Shown: positions 37,926-46,436 of the stretch, one piece after another | How positions within the stretch are numbered: the stretch's first letter is position 1 | Layout of the letters: every line of letters starts with the position of its first letter | Assembly: GCF_020010925.1 (NCBI RefSeq) | Contig: NZ_JAGJBZ010000001.1 | Location: 1,240,001-1,304,000 of the forward strand | Length of the DNA: 64,000 nucleotides | From: Streptomyces griseiscabiei | Lineage (GTDB): Bacteria; Actinomycetota; Actinomycetes; Streptomycetales; Streptomycetaceae | Direction of reading: 5' to 3' | Made by a program: the position numbers and the translations under genes | The notes under the pieces: model-generated | The model's input: only the letters and a program-made list of their open reading frames with translations | What the model was told of the DNA's origin: nothing | Database searches by the model: none

Positions 37926-38400
37926 TCAGCGGGCGACTTCTCGGTTCGTCAGGACCAGCAGGGCCCGCATCAGCGCGGTTGCCCAATTCGGGTCGGCGCG
38001 TACCTTACCGAGCACGCGCCAGTACTTCAGGTGCACGAAACCGTGCTCGACCGGTGTCCGACCGGCAGCCAGCGCCTTGTTGGAGAGTTTCTGGCTTCGG
38101 ATCAGAGGTCGGTTGCGGGCGGTCTTGTAGCCGATGATCACTGCCGGGTCGGCGTCCGGGTCGCTGCCGTCGAGGTCGGCGATGGCTCCGAGGCCAGCCG
38201 CGCGGGTGGGCAGTGAGCTTGTCGTGCCGACAGGCTGTGCTCTCCGAGGTGCGCCGGGCCGGACATCTGAGACCCAGAGCAGCCGGCCGTTGTCGTTGGT
38301 GAGTGCGATCCCAACCTGGCCCGGCCCTGTTCGGCCGGACGGCGGCAATCACCAACTCCTCGCTCCGCTTGAACCTCCCCAAGCCACCTGCCCACTTCGC
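37926..38400 (-). pseudogene. Decayed DDE transposase (IS5/IS4-like)
   Basis: Read on the minus strand, pieces of a DDE transposase appear in alternating frames: GQVGIALTNDNGRLLWVSDVRPG, then CRHDKLTAH in another frame. Then AGLGAIADLDGSDPDADP and a C-terminal ALAAGRTPVEHGFVHLKYWRVL...ALLVLTNREV in the first frame, ending at 37926. At least two frameshifts separate them and the N-terminal part is lost. Clear terminal inverted repeats were not found. Confidence 0.8.
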
Positions 38401-38560
38401 TCCGCCGAGTCGTCATCAGCTCCAGCTCGGTATCCCTGCTCCCTTCCTACGATCCGGCGGTGCAACCGTACGGCGACAGGCACGGCAAGACGCCCCTATA
38501 CCGACCCCGTAGCCTGCAATTTCACGATGCGCGCAACGCAACAGGCGGCGTAGTCGGTCA

Positions 38561-38606
38561 TGCAGGATGGGGCTGTCCACCAGCTGGTGGACAGCCCCAT
38601 CCTGCA
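38561..38606 (-). terminator. Perfect 46-base palindrome, terminator of the small membrane protein gene
   Basis: Positions 38561-38583 are exactly complementary to 38584-38606, with no central spacer. The stop codon of the minus-strand gene lies 7 bases away, so a strong terminator is the simplest reading. Confidence 0.85.
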
Positions 38607-38612
38607 CTTCTT

Positions 38613-38927
38613 CTAGCCCTGTGTCGGTGTTGCTGGGGTCGGCGTTTGTGGCGCAGGTGCTTGCGGCAACGTGGTTGTGTTCCTGTCGCTGCGGTGTCCG
38701 ATCCAGATGAAGGCCATGAGGCCTGTGATGAGCGTGAGCGTGGCGGCGCCCGCCGCGCATCCCGCTACTACGGCATCGGCCGCTCGCTTGTGTGCGACAG
38801 CCATCTCGAAGAAAGCCGCCAACTGCCCGACGTTGGCCGATGCCGAGAGAGCTCCGCCAACGGCAACGATCCGGTTGCGAGTCCCACGGGGGATCGTCTG
38901 ATCTTCGCTTCCTTGGGAAGCTTGCAT
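38613..38927 (-). CDS. Small single-span membrane protein, unknown
   Basis: This 104-residue protein has a polar N-terminus (MQASQGSEDQTIPRGTRN), one hydrophobic helix at about 52-77 (VVAGCAAGAATLTLITGLMAFIWIG), and a Thr/Pro/Gln-rich C-terminal tail ending TPTPATPTQG. I recognise no family. The ATG at 38927 has GGAG five bases upstream, and a perfect terminator follows, so the gene looks real. It sits between a transposase remnant and the GntR-type operators. Its function is unknown. Confidence 0.65.
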   Translation of the reverse strand: MQASQGSEDQTIPRGTRNRIVAVGGALSASANVGQLAAFFEMAVAHKRAADAVVAGCAAGAATLTLITGLMAFIWIGHRSDRNTTTLPQAPAPQTPTPATPTQG

Positions 38928-39532
38928 CTGAGCTCCAGTTCTCTTCAGGTTCCGGGGTTCATGGGCCCCCAATGGCGTTGCAGCGCCGGGGGCCCTTCGC
39001 TTTCGCTCCGCAATCATCCATGCACTCAAGGTCGCTTCAGGAGGGTCTGACCAAGGCTGTGACGGCCTTGTTATGACACGAAGTAATGCAGAGCAGCCCA
39101 CTGCGGCTAGATCGACCGGAATCCACCCCATCTACCCCGTCCACATATTGAGAACTCGCACGTCGCCTGAGGGCCCTGGGGTCTGACAGAACGCATCTCT
39201 CGCCAACACCGACCGGGTCGCAAGATGGGCCGCTTGGGTCTGAATGCGGCCAGCCAGCACTGTGCGGAGATTACGGAGCGTTACATCGAGCAAATGTTGA
39301 CGGTCAGTGGCCAGCGGCAGCTACAACTGGTTCCGCTCACGGCGCCCACCCCTGCTCCGACGGTGGTCGGGGCGGATCGCCGCGTACGGATCAGCCTTGG
39401 ATTTCAACAGGCCCCCACGGGGACAGCGCAACCATCGCCCCACCGCAAGACCCCAACTGCCGCAGGACCCACGGACAGAGCCAGATGATCTCGCAGGCGG
39501 ACTGCCGCTCCGAATCCGCTCGGACCACCCGC
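38928..39532. other. Long non-coding stretch in the accessory region
   Basis: About 600 bases are less GC-rich than the flanks. The only clear structure is a hairpin GGGCCCCC/GGGGGCCC at 38963-38970 and 38988-38995. An 87-residue reading at 39225 has no ribosome site and no recognisable domain, so I do not call it. The gap may hold debris of an inserted element. Confidence 0.5.
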
Positions 39533-39593
39533 GTCACTTGCATATCCAAGTCGCCATCACTACAGTCGACCATTACTTGGATATGCAAGTGAC
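39533..39593. promoter_or_regulatory. Paired GntR/HutC-type operators in inverted orientation
   Basis: Two 19-base arms (39533-39551 and 39575-39593) are perfect inverted copies separated by 23 bases. Each arm contains a near-palindromic 16-mer, ACTTGCATATCCAAGT or its inverse, of the ACTTG-N6-CAAGT shape used by GntR/HutC regulators. They sit 40-100 bases upstream of a gene with a strong ribosome site. Confidence 0.65.
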
Positions 39594-39632
39594 GGCTTTC
39601 AGTGATGCAGCAGCGCCCGCGAAGGAGTCGAT

Positions 39633-39944
39633 ATGCACCGCTTATCGCAGATCCTCGAACGTGTGAGAACACTCCTCTTCGGGCAGCCCGAAGGGCGTGA
39701 CCCCATCTCAGGCAGCACTACGGAGCAGAACCGGGCGCTACCACTGCGACACCCCTCACTGGAGCATCGGGCCGAACTGCTCGCCCTGACACGCCGCCGA
39801 CCGAGCCCGAACCGATGGCCGGCCGACGAACAGTCCTCCCTCGAGTACGACCCAAGCAGCGGTGGCCTGGTCCGCGCGTACGTCCCGTCTCTGGAGGAGT
39901 GCATGCGCGTGCCGTTCACGGCGAGGGAGGCCGGATGCCCGTGA
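39633..39944 (+). CDS. Small accessory protein with an early TTA codon
   Basis: This 103-residue protein begins MHRLSQILERVRTLLFGQPEGRD. A perfect AAGGAG lies five bases before the ATG. Codon 4 is TTA, which in Streptomyces needs the bldA tRNA and often marks genes switched on late in development. No domain is recognised; the sequence is Arg- and Pro-rich with few hydrophobic stretches. Its stop overlaps the next gene start, so it opens a chain of three coupled small genes behind the GntR-type operators. Confidence 0.7.
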   Translation: MHRLSQILERVRTLLFGQPEGRDPISGSTTEQNRALPLRHPSLEHRAELLALTRRRPSPNRWPADEQSSLEYDPSSGGLVRAYVPSLEECMRVPFTAREAGCP

Positions 39945-40180
39945 TGCCGCACGCGTCCGAGTCGTACCAGCCGCGCCTCGGGGACACCGTGGAGGACGTT
40001 CGCCGCGGAAAGGTCGGCAAGGTGATGGGGTTCGAGGGGCCGTACGTGCAACTACGTCCGATCGGCGGTGGAGTCGAGTGGGACGTTGCCCTGTCGGGTC
40101 TGCGGAAGCTCACGCTCATCGAGGCCCTGAGTGCCGGTGTGGCCGCCGCCAACGCGCGGTCGACGGGGGGACAGCCGTGA
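39935..40180 (+). CDS. Small protein, possibly SH3-like
   Basis: This 81-residue protein has LGDTVEDVRRGKVGKVMGFEGPYVQLRPIGGGVEWDVALSGLRKL, a beta-rich pattern resembling KOW/SH3-like small proteins. Relatives are frequent in Streptomyces accessory regions, usually next to regulators. GGGAGG lies four bases before the ATG, inside the upstream gene; the two overlap by ten bases. The next gene overlaps its stop by GTGA. Its function is unknown; co-translation with both neighbours is the strongest clue. Confidence 0.75.
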   Translation: MPVMPHASESYQPRLGDTVEDVRRGKVGKVMGFEGPYVQLRPIGGGVEWDVALSGLRKLTLIEALSAGVAAANARSTGGQP

Positions 40181-40611
40181 GTTCCGCAGAGAAGGCCGAA
40201 GCAGGCGTCGCCGGAGGCCGGGATTGGGACGGATTTCTGGCGCACACTCTTGAATGCAGTCAGTGCGCCACGATGCCTCTGGATCGCGGATGTCCGGAAG
40301 GGGCGAGGGTGCGTCGTCGTCTGCCGGGCGGCGCGGGGGTGCCCACGGGCGCCGAGCCTCACGAATCGTCGGCGCTCCGGTCCGAGGACGCCATGGGCAC
40401 GACCATGCGCACGATGCCTCGTGTCTGCCGTCACTGCGACGAATCGATTCTCGATCCGGGCGACGCCGTGCAGGTCGCCTACGAGCACGTCAACTCCGGT
40501 CCAGGGCGCGTGGTGTGGGCGCACCGTGCGCATGCCCACCTCGTTCGGCCGGATCCTCGGCTTGCCGAACTGCTGGTACGTGTGCGACGGAGTGGGCCTG
40601 TGCGGCCGTGA
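40177..40611 (+). CDS. Accessory protein with two CxxC motifs
   Basis: This 144-residue protein appears to join two small modules. Residues 1-52 contain WDGFLAHTLECSQCATMPLDRGCPEGARVRRRL, like small Cys-rich Streptomyces proteins. After a variable linker, residues 78-144 carry MPRVCRHCDESILDPGDAVQVAYEHVNSGPGRVVWAHRAHAHLV, a second C-x2-C region. Both may bind zinc. The GTG start overlaps the previous stop. The family is not named; it could be a fusion of two neighbours seen separately elsewhere. Confidence 0.72.
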   Translation: MSSAEKAEAGVAGGRDWDGFLAHTLECSQCATMPLDRGCPEGARVRRRLPGGAGVPTGAEPHESSALRSEDAMGTTMRTMPRVCRHCDESILDPGDAVQVAYEHVNSGPGRVVWAHRAHAHLVRPDPRLAELLVRVRRSGPVRP

Positions 40612-40705
40612 TCCGAGTGGGCTCGCCCATCCTGTCCGCAAGAGGCTGCACCCCTTGACCCCCTGGGTGCGTTGTCGGTGCGGCCGGGCGGATGTCATGG
40701 GCGTC

Positions 40706-41215
40706 TCAGTGCTGGACCAGGCCGCCGACCGGTACGGGAGGGACGTGGCCGGTTTCCGGGAGGGCCAGGGCCAGGGCGAGGCCGATGTCGACCAGTGATG
40801 AGCGGCGGAGCAGGGCGGCCTCGGGGATCGGGGTCCAGACCGACTCCAGGGTCTGGCCGTTCGGTTCGGGGCGGAGTCGGCCCCCGGTGATCCGGACCCG
40901 GTAGAAGATGCCGACGTTCTGGTGCTCGATGCCCGCACGTGCCACGGTCGCGGGGATCACCCGTGAGTCCACGCCCAACAGGCGCTCGACCACCGCGTCG
41001 CACCCAGTCTCCTCGGCCACCTCCCGGATCACCGCGTCGAACGGGTCCTCCGCGTGCTCGACCCTGCCGCCCGGAAGGGTCCAGTCGCCCGACGCGTGGT
41101 GGGCGAGCAGTACGCGGCCGTCCTCGACGCACACGGCGTACGCCGCCAGGCGGAAACTTCCCCGCTTCGGCTCGCCCGCGACCATCTCGCCCGCGTCACC
41201 GGTCTCTTGGCTCAT
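40706..41215 (-). CDS. Nudix hydrolase
   Basis: This 169-residue protein has the complete Nudix box GRVEHAEDPFDAVIREVAEETG (G-x5-E-x7-REVxEExG) at about 50-72, which binds the metal for cleavage of nucleoside-diphosphate-linked compounds. The substrate is unknown. The remainder is the usual Nudix fold (FRLAAYAVCVEDGRVLLAHH, GIFYRVRITGG). It starts at ATG 41215 and lies between the accessory region and nnaR, on the same strand as nnaR and narK. Confidence 0.95.
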   Translation of the reverse strand: MSQETGDAGEMVAGEPKRGSFRLAAYAVCVEDGRVLLAHHASGDWTLPGGRVEHAEDPFDAVIREVAEETGCDAVVERLLGVDSRVIPATVARAGIEHQNVGIFYRVRITGGRLRPEPNGQTLESVWTPIPEAALLRRSSLVDIGLALALALPETGHVPPVPVGGLVQH

Positions 41216-41272
41216 CGGACCATCCTGCCCGGGTGTCGCGCGACCCGCAGCCGCGCGACCCGCCGTACTCCC

Positions 41273-42493
41273 CTACGCGTCGTACTTGGCGTCCGCCGCC
41301 GGGTCAAGTGCCAGGCGGTAGCCGCGTTTGACGACGGTCTGGATCAGCTTCGGGGTGCCGAGGGAGGTGCGGAGGCGGGCCATCGCGGTTTCCACGGCGT
41401 GTTCGTCGCGGCCGGTGCCGGGGAGGGCCTTGAGGAGGTCGGCGCGGGGGACGACCCAGCCGGGGCGGCGGCCGAGGGCGCGCAGGAGGGACATGCCGGC
41501 CGGGGGGACGGGGCGGAGGGCGCCGTCGACCAGGACCGCGTGGCCGCGGATCTCCACGCGGTGCCCGGCGACGGGGAGGATGCGGGCGCGGCCGGGGAGT
41601 TCCTGGCAGAGGAGCTGGACGAGGGGGCCGAGGCGGAAGCGTTCGGGCTGGACCGTGTCCACGCCGTGGGCCTGGAGGGGCAGGGCGGTCACCGGGCCCA
41701 CACAGGCCGGGAGGACGTCGTGGTTCAGGGCGTTGAGCAGCTCCGGGAGCAGGCCCCGGTCCTCGGCCCGGGAGAGCAGGGACGCCGCCGCCGGGGCACT
41801 GGTGAAGGTGAGGGCGTCCACGCCGCGGCCGACCGTGGCGTCGAGGAGGCGGTCCACGGGGGTGATGTCCTCGGGGGGCATCCAGCGGTAGACGGGGACG
41901 CCGACCACCTCGGCTCCGGCGGCCCGGAGCGACTCCACGAAGCCGGGGAGCGGTTCGCCGTGGAGCTGTACGGCGATTCGGAGGTTCTCGACGCCCTGGT
42001 CAAGGAGGCGGTCCAGTACCTCGGCCATGGATTCGGAGGACGGGGACCACTCCTCGGTGAGGCCGGCGGCCCGTACCGCGCCCTTCACCTTCGGGCCACG
42101 GGCCAGGACTTCGACACCGCGCAGCCGGTCGAGGAGGGCCTCGCCCAGGCCCCAGCCGTCCGCCGCCTCGATCCAGCCACGGAAGCCGATGGCGGTGGTC
42201 GCCACCACGATGTCGGGTGCCTGGTCGAGCAGGTCCTTGGTCGCGGCGAGGAGTTCACTGTCGTCGGCGAGCGGCACGATACGCAGAGCGGGGGCGTGCA
42301 GGACCGCGGCTCCGCGGCGCTGGAGCAGTGCGCCCAGCTCGTCGGCCCGGCGGGCGGCGGTGACGCCCACGGTGAACCCCGCGAGCGGCCCGTGTTCCGG
42401 CTGCGCCGTCTGATCCGTCCGATCCATCAGAACCGTCCTGTCTGGTCGATCGGCTCGATCTGATCGCTCGGGTCGCTGCTGTTCGTCGTACAT
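41273..42493 (-). CDS. nnaR: NnaR-type regulator: HemD-like domain plus winged-helix DNA-binding domain
   Basis: The 406-residue protein has a uroporphyrinogen-III-synthase-like part (about 38-285; GFTVGVTAARRADELGALLQRRGAAVLHAPALRI) and a C-terminal OmpR-type winged helix (LLRALGRRPGWVVPRADLLKALP, AVETAMARLRTSLGTPKLIQTVVKRGYRL). This fusion matches NnaR of S. coelicolor, described as a co-regulator with GlnR of nitrate/nitrite assimilation. It lies next to narK, as expected. The start is uncertain: ATG 42493, or ATG 42427 (MDRTDQTAQ) preceded by AGGACGG. Confidence 0.9.
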   Translation of the reverse strand: MYDEQQRPERSDRADRPDRTVLMDRTDQTAQPEHGPLAGFTVGVTAARRADELGALLQRRGAAVLHAPALRIVPLADDSELLAATKDLLDQAPDIVVATTAIGFRGWIEAADGWGLGEALLDRLRGVEVLARGPKVKGAVRAAGLTEEWSPSSESMAEVLDRLLDQGVENLRIAVQLHGEPLPGFVESLRAAGAEVVGVPVYRWMPPEDITPVDRLLDATVGRGVDALTFTSAPAAASLLSRAEDRGLLPELLNALNHDVLPACVGPVTALPLQAHGVDTVQPERFRLGPLVQLLCQELPGRARILPVAGHRVEIRGHAVLVDGALRPVPPAGMSLLRALGRRPGWVVPRADLLKALPGTGRDEHAVETAMARLRTSLGTPKLIQTVVKRGYRLALDPAADAKYDA

Positions 42494-42572
42494 GGCTCTC
42501 GTCCCGCAGTCGAGTCGTTGCACTCAGTCGAAGCTCTGTGCGTGCGAGTGCGCCGATTGGTGCTCCCGCATG

Positions 42573-42613
42573 CCGAACGAGCCTGTCAACGGTGCGTGAC
42601 AGGCTCGGTTCGG
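42573..42613 (-). terminator. Hairpin between narK and nnaR
   Basis: CCGAAC-GAGCCTGTCA (42573-42588) pairs with TGACAGGCTC-G-GTTCGG (42597-42613), interrupted by a single unpaired G. It lies about 50 bases after the narK stop and would separate the two transcripts. Confidence 0.75.
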
Positions 42614-42660
42614 CTTGATGTCGCTGGTGTTACGTCACACGTGTCACGGCATGGGCGATG

Positions 42661-44043
42661 TCACACCTCGGCATAGCTGAGCTGCGGCTTCGACTCCGTC
42701 GTGGCGGTCGCCGTAGAGGTGTTCGAGGCCGGGCGGCGAAGGTATACGGCCCAGGTCACCGCGAAGCAGAGGCCGTAGAAGGCGAGGAAGGTGACGAAGG
42801 CGCCGGTGCCGGAGCCGACCGTGAGGAAGGACTGGCGGAAGGCCAGGTTGATGCCGAGGCCGCCGACCGCGCCGACCGCGCCGATGATGCCCATCGAGGC
42901 GCCGGAGAGGCGGCGTCCGTAGGCGGCGGCCTCCTCGCCGTCCAGGCCCTTGGCGAGGGCCTTGGCCTGGAAGATGCCCGGGATCATCTTGAAGGTGGAG
43001 CCGTTGCCGAGGCCGCTGAGGACGAAGAGCGCGATGAACGCGGTGGTGAAGAGGGGCAGCGACTTCTGCATGGAGGCGATGACGATGACCCCGGTGGCGC
43101 CCGCCATGGCGACGTAGTTCCAGAGGGTGATCTTCGCGCCGCCGTACCGGTCGGCGAGCGCGCCGCCGACGGGGCGGATCAGCGAGCCGAGCAGCGGGCC
43201 GATGAAGGTGACGTACGCGGACTGCAGCGGCGTACGGCCGAACTGGGTCTGCAGGACCAGGCCGAAGGCGAAGCTGTAGCCGATGAAGGAGCCGAAGGTG
43301 CCGATGTAGAGGAAGGACATGATCCAGGTGTGGGCGTCCTTGACGGCGTCCTTGGCCGCGCCGGTGTCGTTCTTCAGCGACGCGATGTTGTCCATCCTGA
43401 TCCAGGCCAGGACGGCGGCGATCACGATGAAGGGGATGTAGACCCCGAGCAGGACGCGTGGACCGCCGCCCGCGCCGATGACGGCGAGACCGATGAGCTG
43501 GACGACCGGGACGCCGATGTTGCCGCCGCCCGCGTTCAGGCCGAGCGCCCAGCCCTTCTTCCTCAGCGGGAAGAAGGCGTTGATGTTGGTCATGGAGGAG
43601 GCGAAGTTGCCGCCGCCGATGCCGGCGAGCATCGCGCAGACCAGGAACGTGCCGAACGAGGTGCCCGGCTCCATCACCAGGAACGCGGCCACGGTCGGGA
43701 TGAGCAGCAGGCTCGCGGAGACGACCGTCCAGTTCCGTCCGCCGAAGATCGCCACCGCGAAGGTGTACGGGATACGGACGACGGCGCCGACCGCGGTGGC
43801 CATCGACACGATGAAGAACTTGTCGGCCGGGGTGAGCCCGTACTCGGGGCCCATGAACAGCACCATCACCGACCACACGGTCCAGATGGAGAAGCCGATG
43901 TGCTCCGAGAGCACCGAGAAGATGAGGTTGCGGCGAGCGACCTTCTCGCCGGTCTCGTTCCAGAAGGCCTCGTTCTCCGGATCCCAGTGCTCGATCCAGC
44001 GGCCTCCCCTGCTCGATGCGGGGGCAGTGCTCGGGGCTGTCAT
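42661..44043 (-). CDS. narK: Nitrate/nitrite transporter NarK
   Basis: This 460-residue MFS protein has about 12 helices. The NarK signatures GGGNFASSMTNINAFFPLRKKGWALGLNAGGGNIGVP and GLGNGSTFKMIP (nitrate signature regions) are clear. It imports nitrate or exports nitrite across the cytoplasmic membrane. The ATG at 44043 has GGAGG close upstream. An assimilation role fits the adjoining nnaR and the GlnR-like box upstream. Confidence 0.96.
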   Translation of the reverse strand: MTAPSTAPASSRGGRWIEHWDPENEAFWNETGEKVARRNLIFSVLSEHIGFSIWTVWSVMVLFMGPEYGLTPADKFFIVSMATAVGAVVRIPYTFAVAIFGGRNWTVVSASLLLIPTVAAFLVMEPGTSFGTFLVCAMLAGIGGGNFASSMTNINAFFPLRKKGWALGLNAGGGNIGVPVVQLIGLAVIGAGGGPRVLLGVYIPFIVIAAVLAWIRMDNIASLKNDTGAAKDAVKDAHTWIMSFLYIGTFGSFIGYSFAFGLVLQTQFGRTPLQSAYVTFIGPLLGSLIRPVGGALADRYGGAKITLWNYVAMAGATGVIVIASMQKSLPLFTTAFIALFVLSGLGNGSTFKMIPGIFQAKALAKGLDGEEAAAYGRRLSGASMGIIGAVGAVGGLGINLAFRQSFLTVGSGTGAFVTFLAFYGLCFAVTWAVYLRRPASNTSTATATTESKPQLSYAEV

Positions 44044-44121
44044 GACGCCTCCACGTTCTCCGGGCTCAGGTGGTGCGATGCGGTGATGAGGGGTGATGAG
44101 TCCCGAAGGTAGGGAGAGCGC

Positions 44122-44148
44122 GTTTCCTGTTCTGTGGCACTGGGTGAC
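44122..44148 (-). promoter_or_regulatory. GlnR/NnaR-like box upstream of narK
   Basis: The minus strand reads GTCAC-N6-CCACA-N6-GAAAC, 79-105 bases before the narK ATG. The 5-6-5-6-5 spacing and the GTnAC and GAAAC elements match GlnR boxes; the middle element is poor. Confidence 0.5.
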
Positions 44149-44256
44149 CGGCAAGGAACGTTGCTCTCACGACGACGAGGGTCCGCCGGTGAGGAAGACG
44201 CCACATGGCAAAGTACCCGACGGGCGTGCGGGTCCCCTCCCCGGCGGAGATCGCCC

Positions 44257-46005
44257 TCAGTCGGCGAGAGCCCCCAGCTCGCCGTCCGCGTAGAGCTTCC
44301 GGCAGGTCTGCCGGCGCACCTTTCCGCTGGTCGTGCGCGGCAGCGCGCCCCTGCGGACCACCACGACCTCGTCCGCGCGCAGCCGCTGTCCGTCGTGCAC
44401 GGCGGCGCGGACCGCCTCGCGCACCGCGTCGGCGCCGGTCCGGCGCAGCACCCGGCCGTCCGTCTCCACGACGACGACCAGCCGCTCCCGCTCGCCGTCG
44501 TCCACGGAGAACGCGGCGGCGCAGTTCGGCCGCAGGCCCGGTACCGCCGACTCCGCGGACAGTTCGATGTCCTGCGGGTAGAAGTTGCGTCCGTTGCGGA
44601 TGATGACGTCTTTCAGCCGGCCCGCGACGAAGAGTTCGCCGTCGTGGAGGAGGCCGAGGTCGCCCGTACGGAGATACGTCGTCGTACCGCTCTCCCCCGC
44701 TATCCGGGCCCGGAACGTCTCCTCGGTCGCGCGCGGACGGTCCCGGTAGCCGAGGGCGACGCACGGTCCGTCGATCCAGATCTCGCCGACCCGGCCGGGC
44801 CCGCAGGGGGTGGAGGTGGCCGGGTCGACCACGCGCACCCGGGTCGTCGGCGAGGGGAATCCGGAGCCCACCAGCGGCTGGGCGCCGGGGGCCGCCTCCC
44901 CGGTCACCTCCAGCCGGCCGTCCTTCAGGGCCGCCGAGGACGCCCACAGCACGGTCGGGGGCCGGTCGGCGGGGCTCGCGGTCGCCTTGAGGGTGTTCTC
45001 GGCCAGCCCGTACCCGGGAGTCATGGCCCGGGGGGCGAAACCGTACGGGGCGAACGCCTCGGTGAACTCCCGTACCGCCCGCCAGCGCACCGGTTCGGCG
45101 CCGTTCGCGGCGACCCGCCACGAGGAGAGGTCCAGGTCGGCCGCGCCGGCGTCCCGCAGGGCGGTCACGCACAGCTCGTACGCGAAGCTCGGGGCGGCGG
45201 CGTGGGTGCCGCGGTAGGCGGAGAGGGCTTCCAGCCAGCGCAGGGGGCGGCGGATGAAGGCGGCCGGTTCCATCAGGTACGCGGGGATGCCGGAGCACAG
45301 CGGCAGCAGCACGCCGAAGAGCATGCCCATGTCGTGGAAGAGGGGAAGCCAGGAGACGACGACGCCGTCGGGGCCGGTGGGCCAGATGTCCTCGGTCTCG
45401 GCGACGTTGGCGAGGAAGTTGGCGTGGGAGACCATCACGCCCTTCGGGTCGCCGGTGGAGCCGGAGGTGTACTGGAGCAGGGCGATGTCGTCCGGGAGGG
45501 GGGCGGGGCCGTGCCAGGGGACCGGGGTGGTCGGCAGGGCCTCGGTGTCGATGAGGGTGAGGCCGGCCAGTTCGGGCAGGTCGGCGAAGTGCCGCTCCAG
45601 GTCGGCCTTGAACGCGCCGGTGGTGAGGATCGTGGTGGTGCCCGCGTCGTCGGCGATGCGGCGCAGCCGCTCCAGGCCGCGGCGGCGGGTGGGCGGCTGT
45701 ACGGGGGCGGCGGCGACGCGGGCGTGCATGCAGCCCAGCAGGGACCGGACGAACTCCAGGCCCGAGGGGTAGAGGAGCAGGGCGCTGTCGCCCGGTCGCA
45801 GGCCGGCGGCGGTGAGGGTGGCGGCGCGGGTGCGGGCGTCGGTGTCCAGGCGGGCGTAGGTGAGGGTGCCGTCGGGGGTCTCGCCGTCGCGGAGGTGGAT
45901 GTACGCGAGGGCGTCGGGCTGTTCGGTGGCTCGGCGGTGCAGGGCTTCGGTGACCGTGGTGACCTGGGTGGCCGGGGGTGGGATGAGGGTGGCGGCGAGA
46001 GGCAT
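44257..46005 (-). CDS. Fatty acyl-AMP ligase (FAAL)-type adenylating enzyme
   Basis: This 582-residue ANL-superfamily enzyme has the P-loop YTSGSTGDPKGVMVSHANF (near 175), WLPLFHDMGMLFGV, GYGLAENTLKA, LRTGDLG and the C-terminal KDVIIRNGRNFYPQDIE. The NFYPQDIE form and the LPLFHDMGM stretch are typical of FAALs, which load fatty acyl-AMP onto carrier proteins rather than CoA. It lies next to an MmpL exporter, suggesting a secreted lipid or lipopeptide. ATG start at 46005. Confidence 0.9.
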   Translation of the reverse strand: MPLAATLIPPPATQVTTVTEALHRRATEQPDALAYIHLRDGETPDGTLTYARLDTDARTRAATLTAAGLRPGDSALLLYPSGLEFVRSLLGCMHARVAAAPVQPPTRRRGLERLRRIADDAGTTTILTTGAFKADLERHFADLPELAGLTLIDTEALPTTPVPWHGPAPLPDDIALLQYTSGSTGDPKGVMVSHANFLANVAETEDIWPTGPDGVVVSWLPLFHDMGMLFGVLLPLCSGIPAYLMEPAAFIRRPLRWLEALSAYRGTHAAAPSFAYELCVTALRDAGAADLDLSSWRVAANGAEPVRWRAVREFTEAFAPYGFAPRAMTPGYGLAENTLKATASPADRPPTVLWASSAALKDGRLEVTGEAAPGAQPLVGSGFPSPTTRVRVVDPATSTPCGPGRVGEIWIDGPCVALGYRDRPRATEETFRARIAGESGTTTYLRTGDLGLLHDGELFVAGRLKDVIIRNGRNFYPQDIELSAESAVPGLRPNCAAAFSVDDGERERLVVVVETDGRVLRRTGADAVREAVRAAVHDGQRLRADEVVVVRRGALPRTTSGKVRRQTCRKLYADGELGALAD

Positions 46006-46134
46006 GGTGGGTCCGTTTCTTCGGTCGTGGATGAGGTTCGACTTCAGGAAGGGACCGCGACGGTGGGGGTCGGGAGGGGGGCCGAGGCGTGCGCGGGGTT
46101 CTTGGCGGGGGGGGGGGGTGGGCGCGGGGCGGGG

Positions 46135-46384
46135 TGCGTTGTCGGGTGCGGGCTCGGTGGGGGTTCTCGCGCAGTTCCCCGCGCCCCTTGAAAGCCAGGC
46201 CCTACGGGCCTGGAAGGGGGTGCGTTGTCGGGTGCGGGCTCGGTGGGGGTTCTCGCGCAGTTCCCCGCGCCCCTTAAGAGCCAGGCCCTACGGGCCTGGA
46301 AGGGGGTGCGTTGTCGGGTGCGGGCTCGGTGGGGGTTCTCGCGCAGTTCCCCGCGCCCCTTGAAAGCCAGGCCCTACGGGCCTG
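46135..46384. repeat. Three tandem 86-base copies of the dispersed repeat
   Basis: Units begin at 46135, 46221 and 46307, an exact 86-base period; the third is truncated. Each has the TCGCGCAGTTCCCCGCGCC core (first at 46167) followed by CCAGGCCC-TAC-GGGCCTGG, a perfect hairpin in the first two units. They lie after the mmpL stop on the minus strand and before FAAL. The nested short frames here are not genes. Confidence 0.92.
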
Positions 46385-46436
46385 ACGGGGCCCGGCGGGG
46401 GTTGTGGGTGCCGGGCCGCCCTCGGGGGGGGGTGGG

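Noticed and set aside
38561..38606. Terminal inverted repeat of an insertion sequence
   Set aside because: The palindrome is single-copy, lies 7 bases after a stop codon and has no matching partner at the transposase remnant.
39225..39488. Possible 87-residue gene in the accessory gap
   Set aside because: No ribosome site, no domain, and the composition is like non-coding DNA.
44154..44256. Possible tRNA remnant upstream of narK
   Set aside because: GGTCCCC-like pieces resemble a T arm, but no acceptor or anticodon stem can be drawn.
46135..46384. CRISPR-like array
   Set aside because: Units are near-identical along the full 86 bases with no unique spacers, and no cas genes are present.
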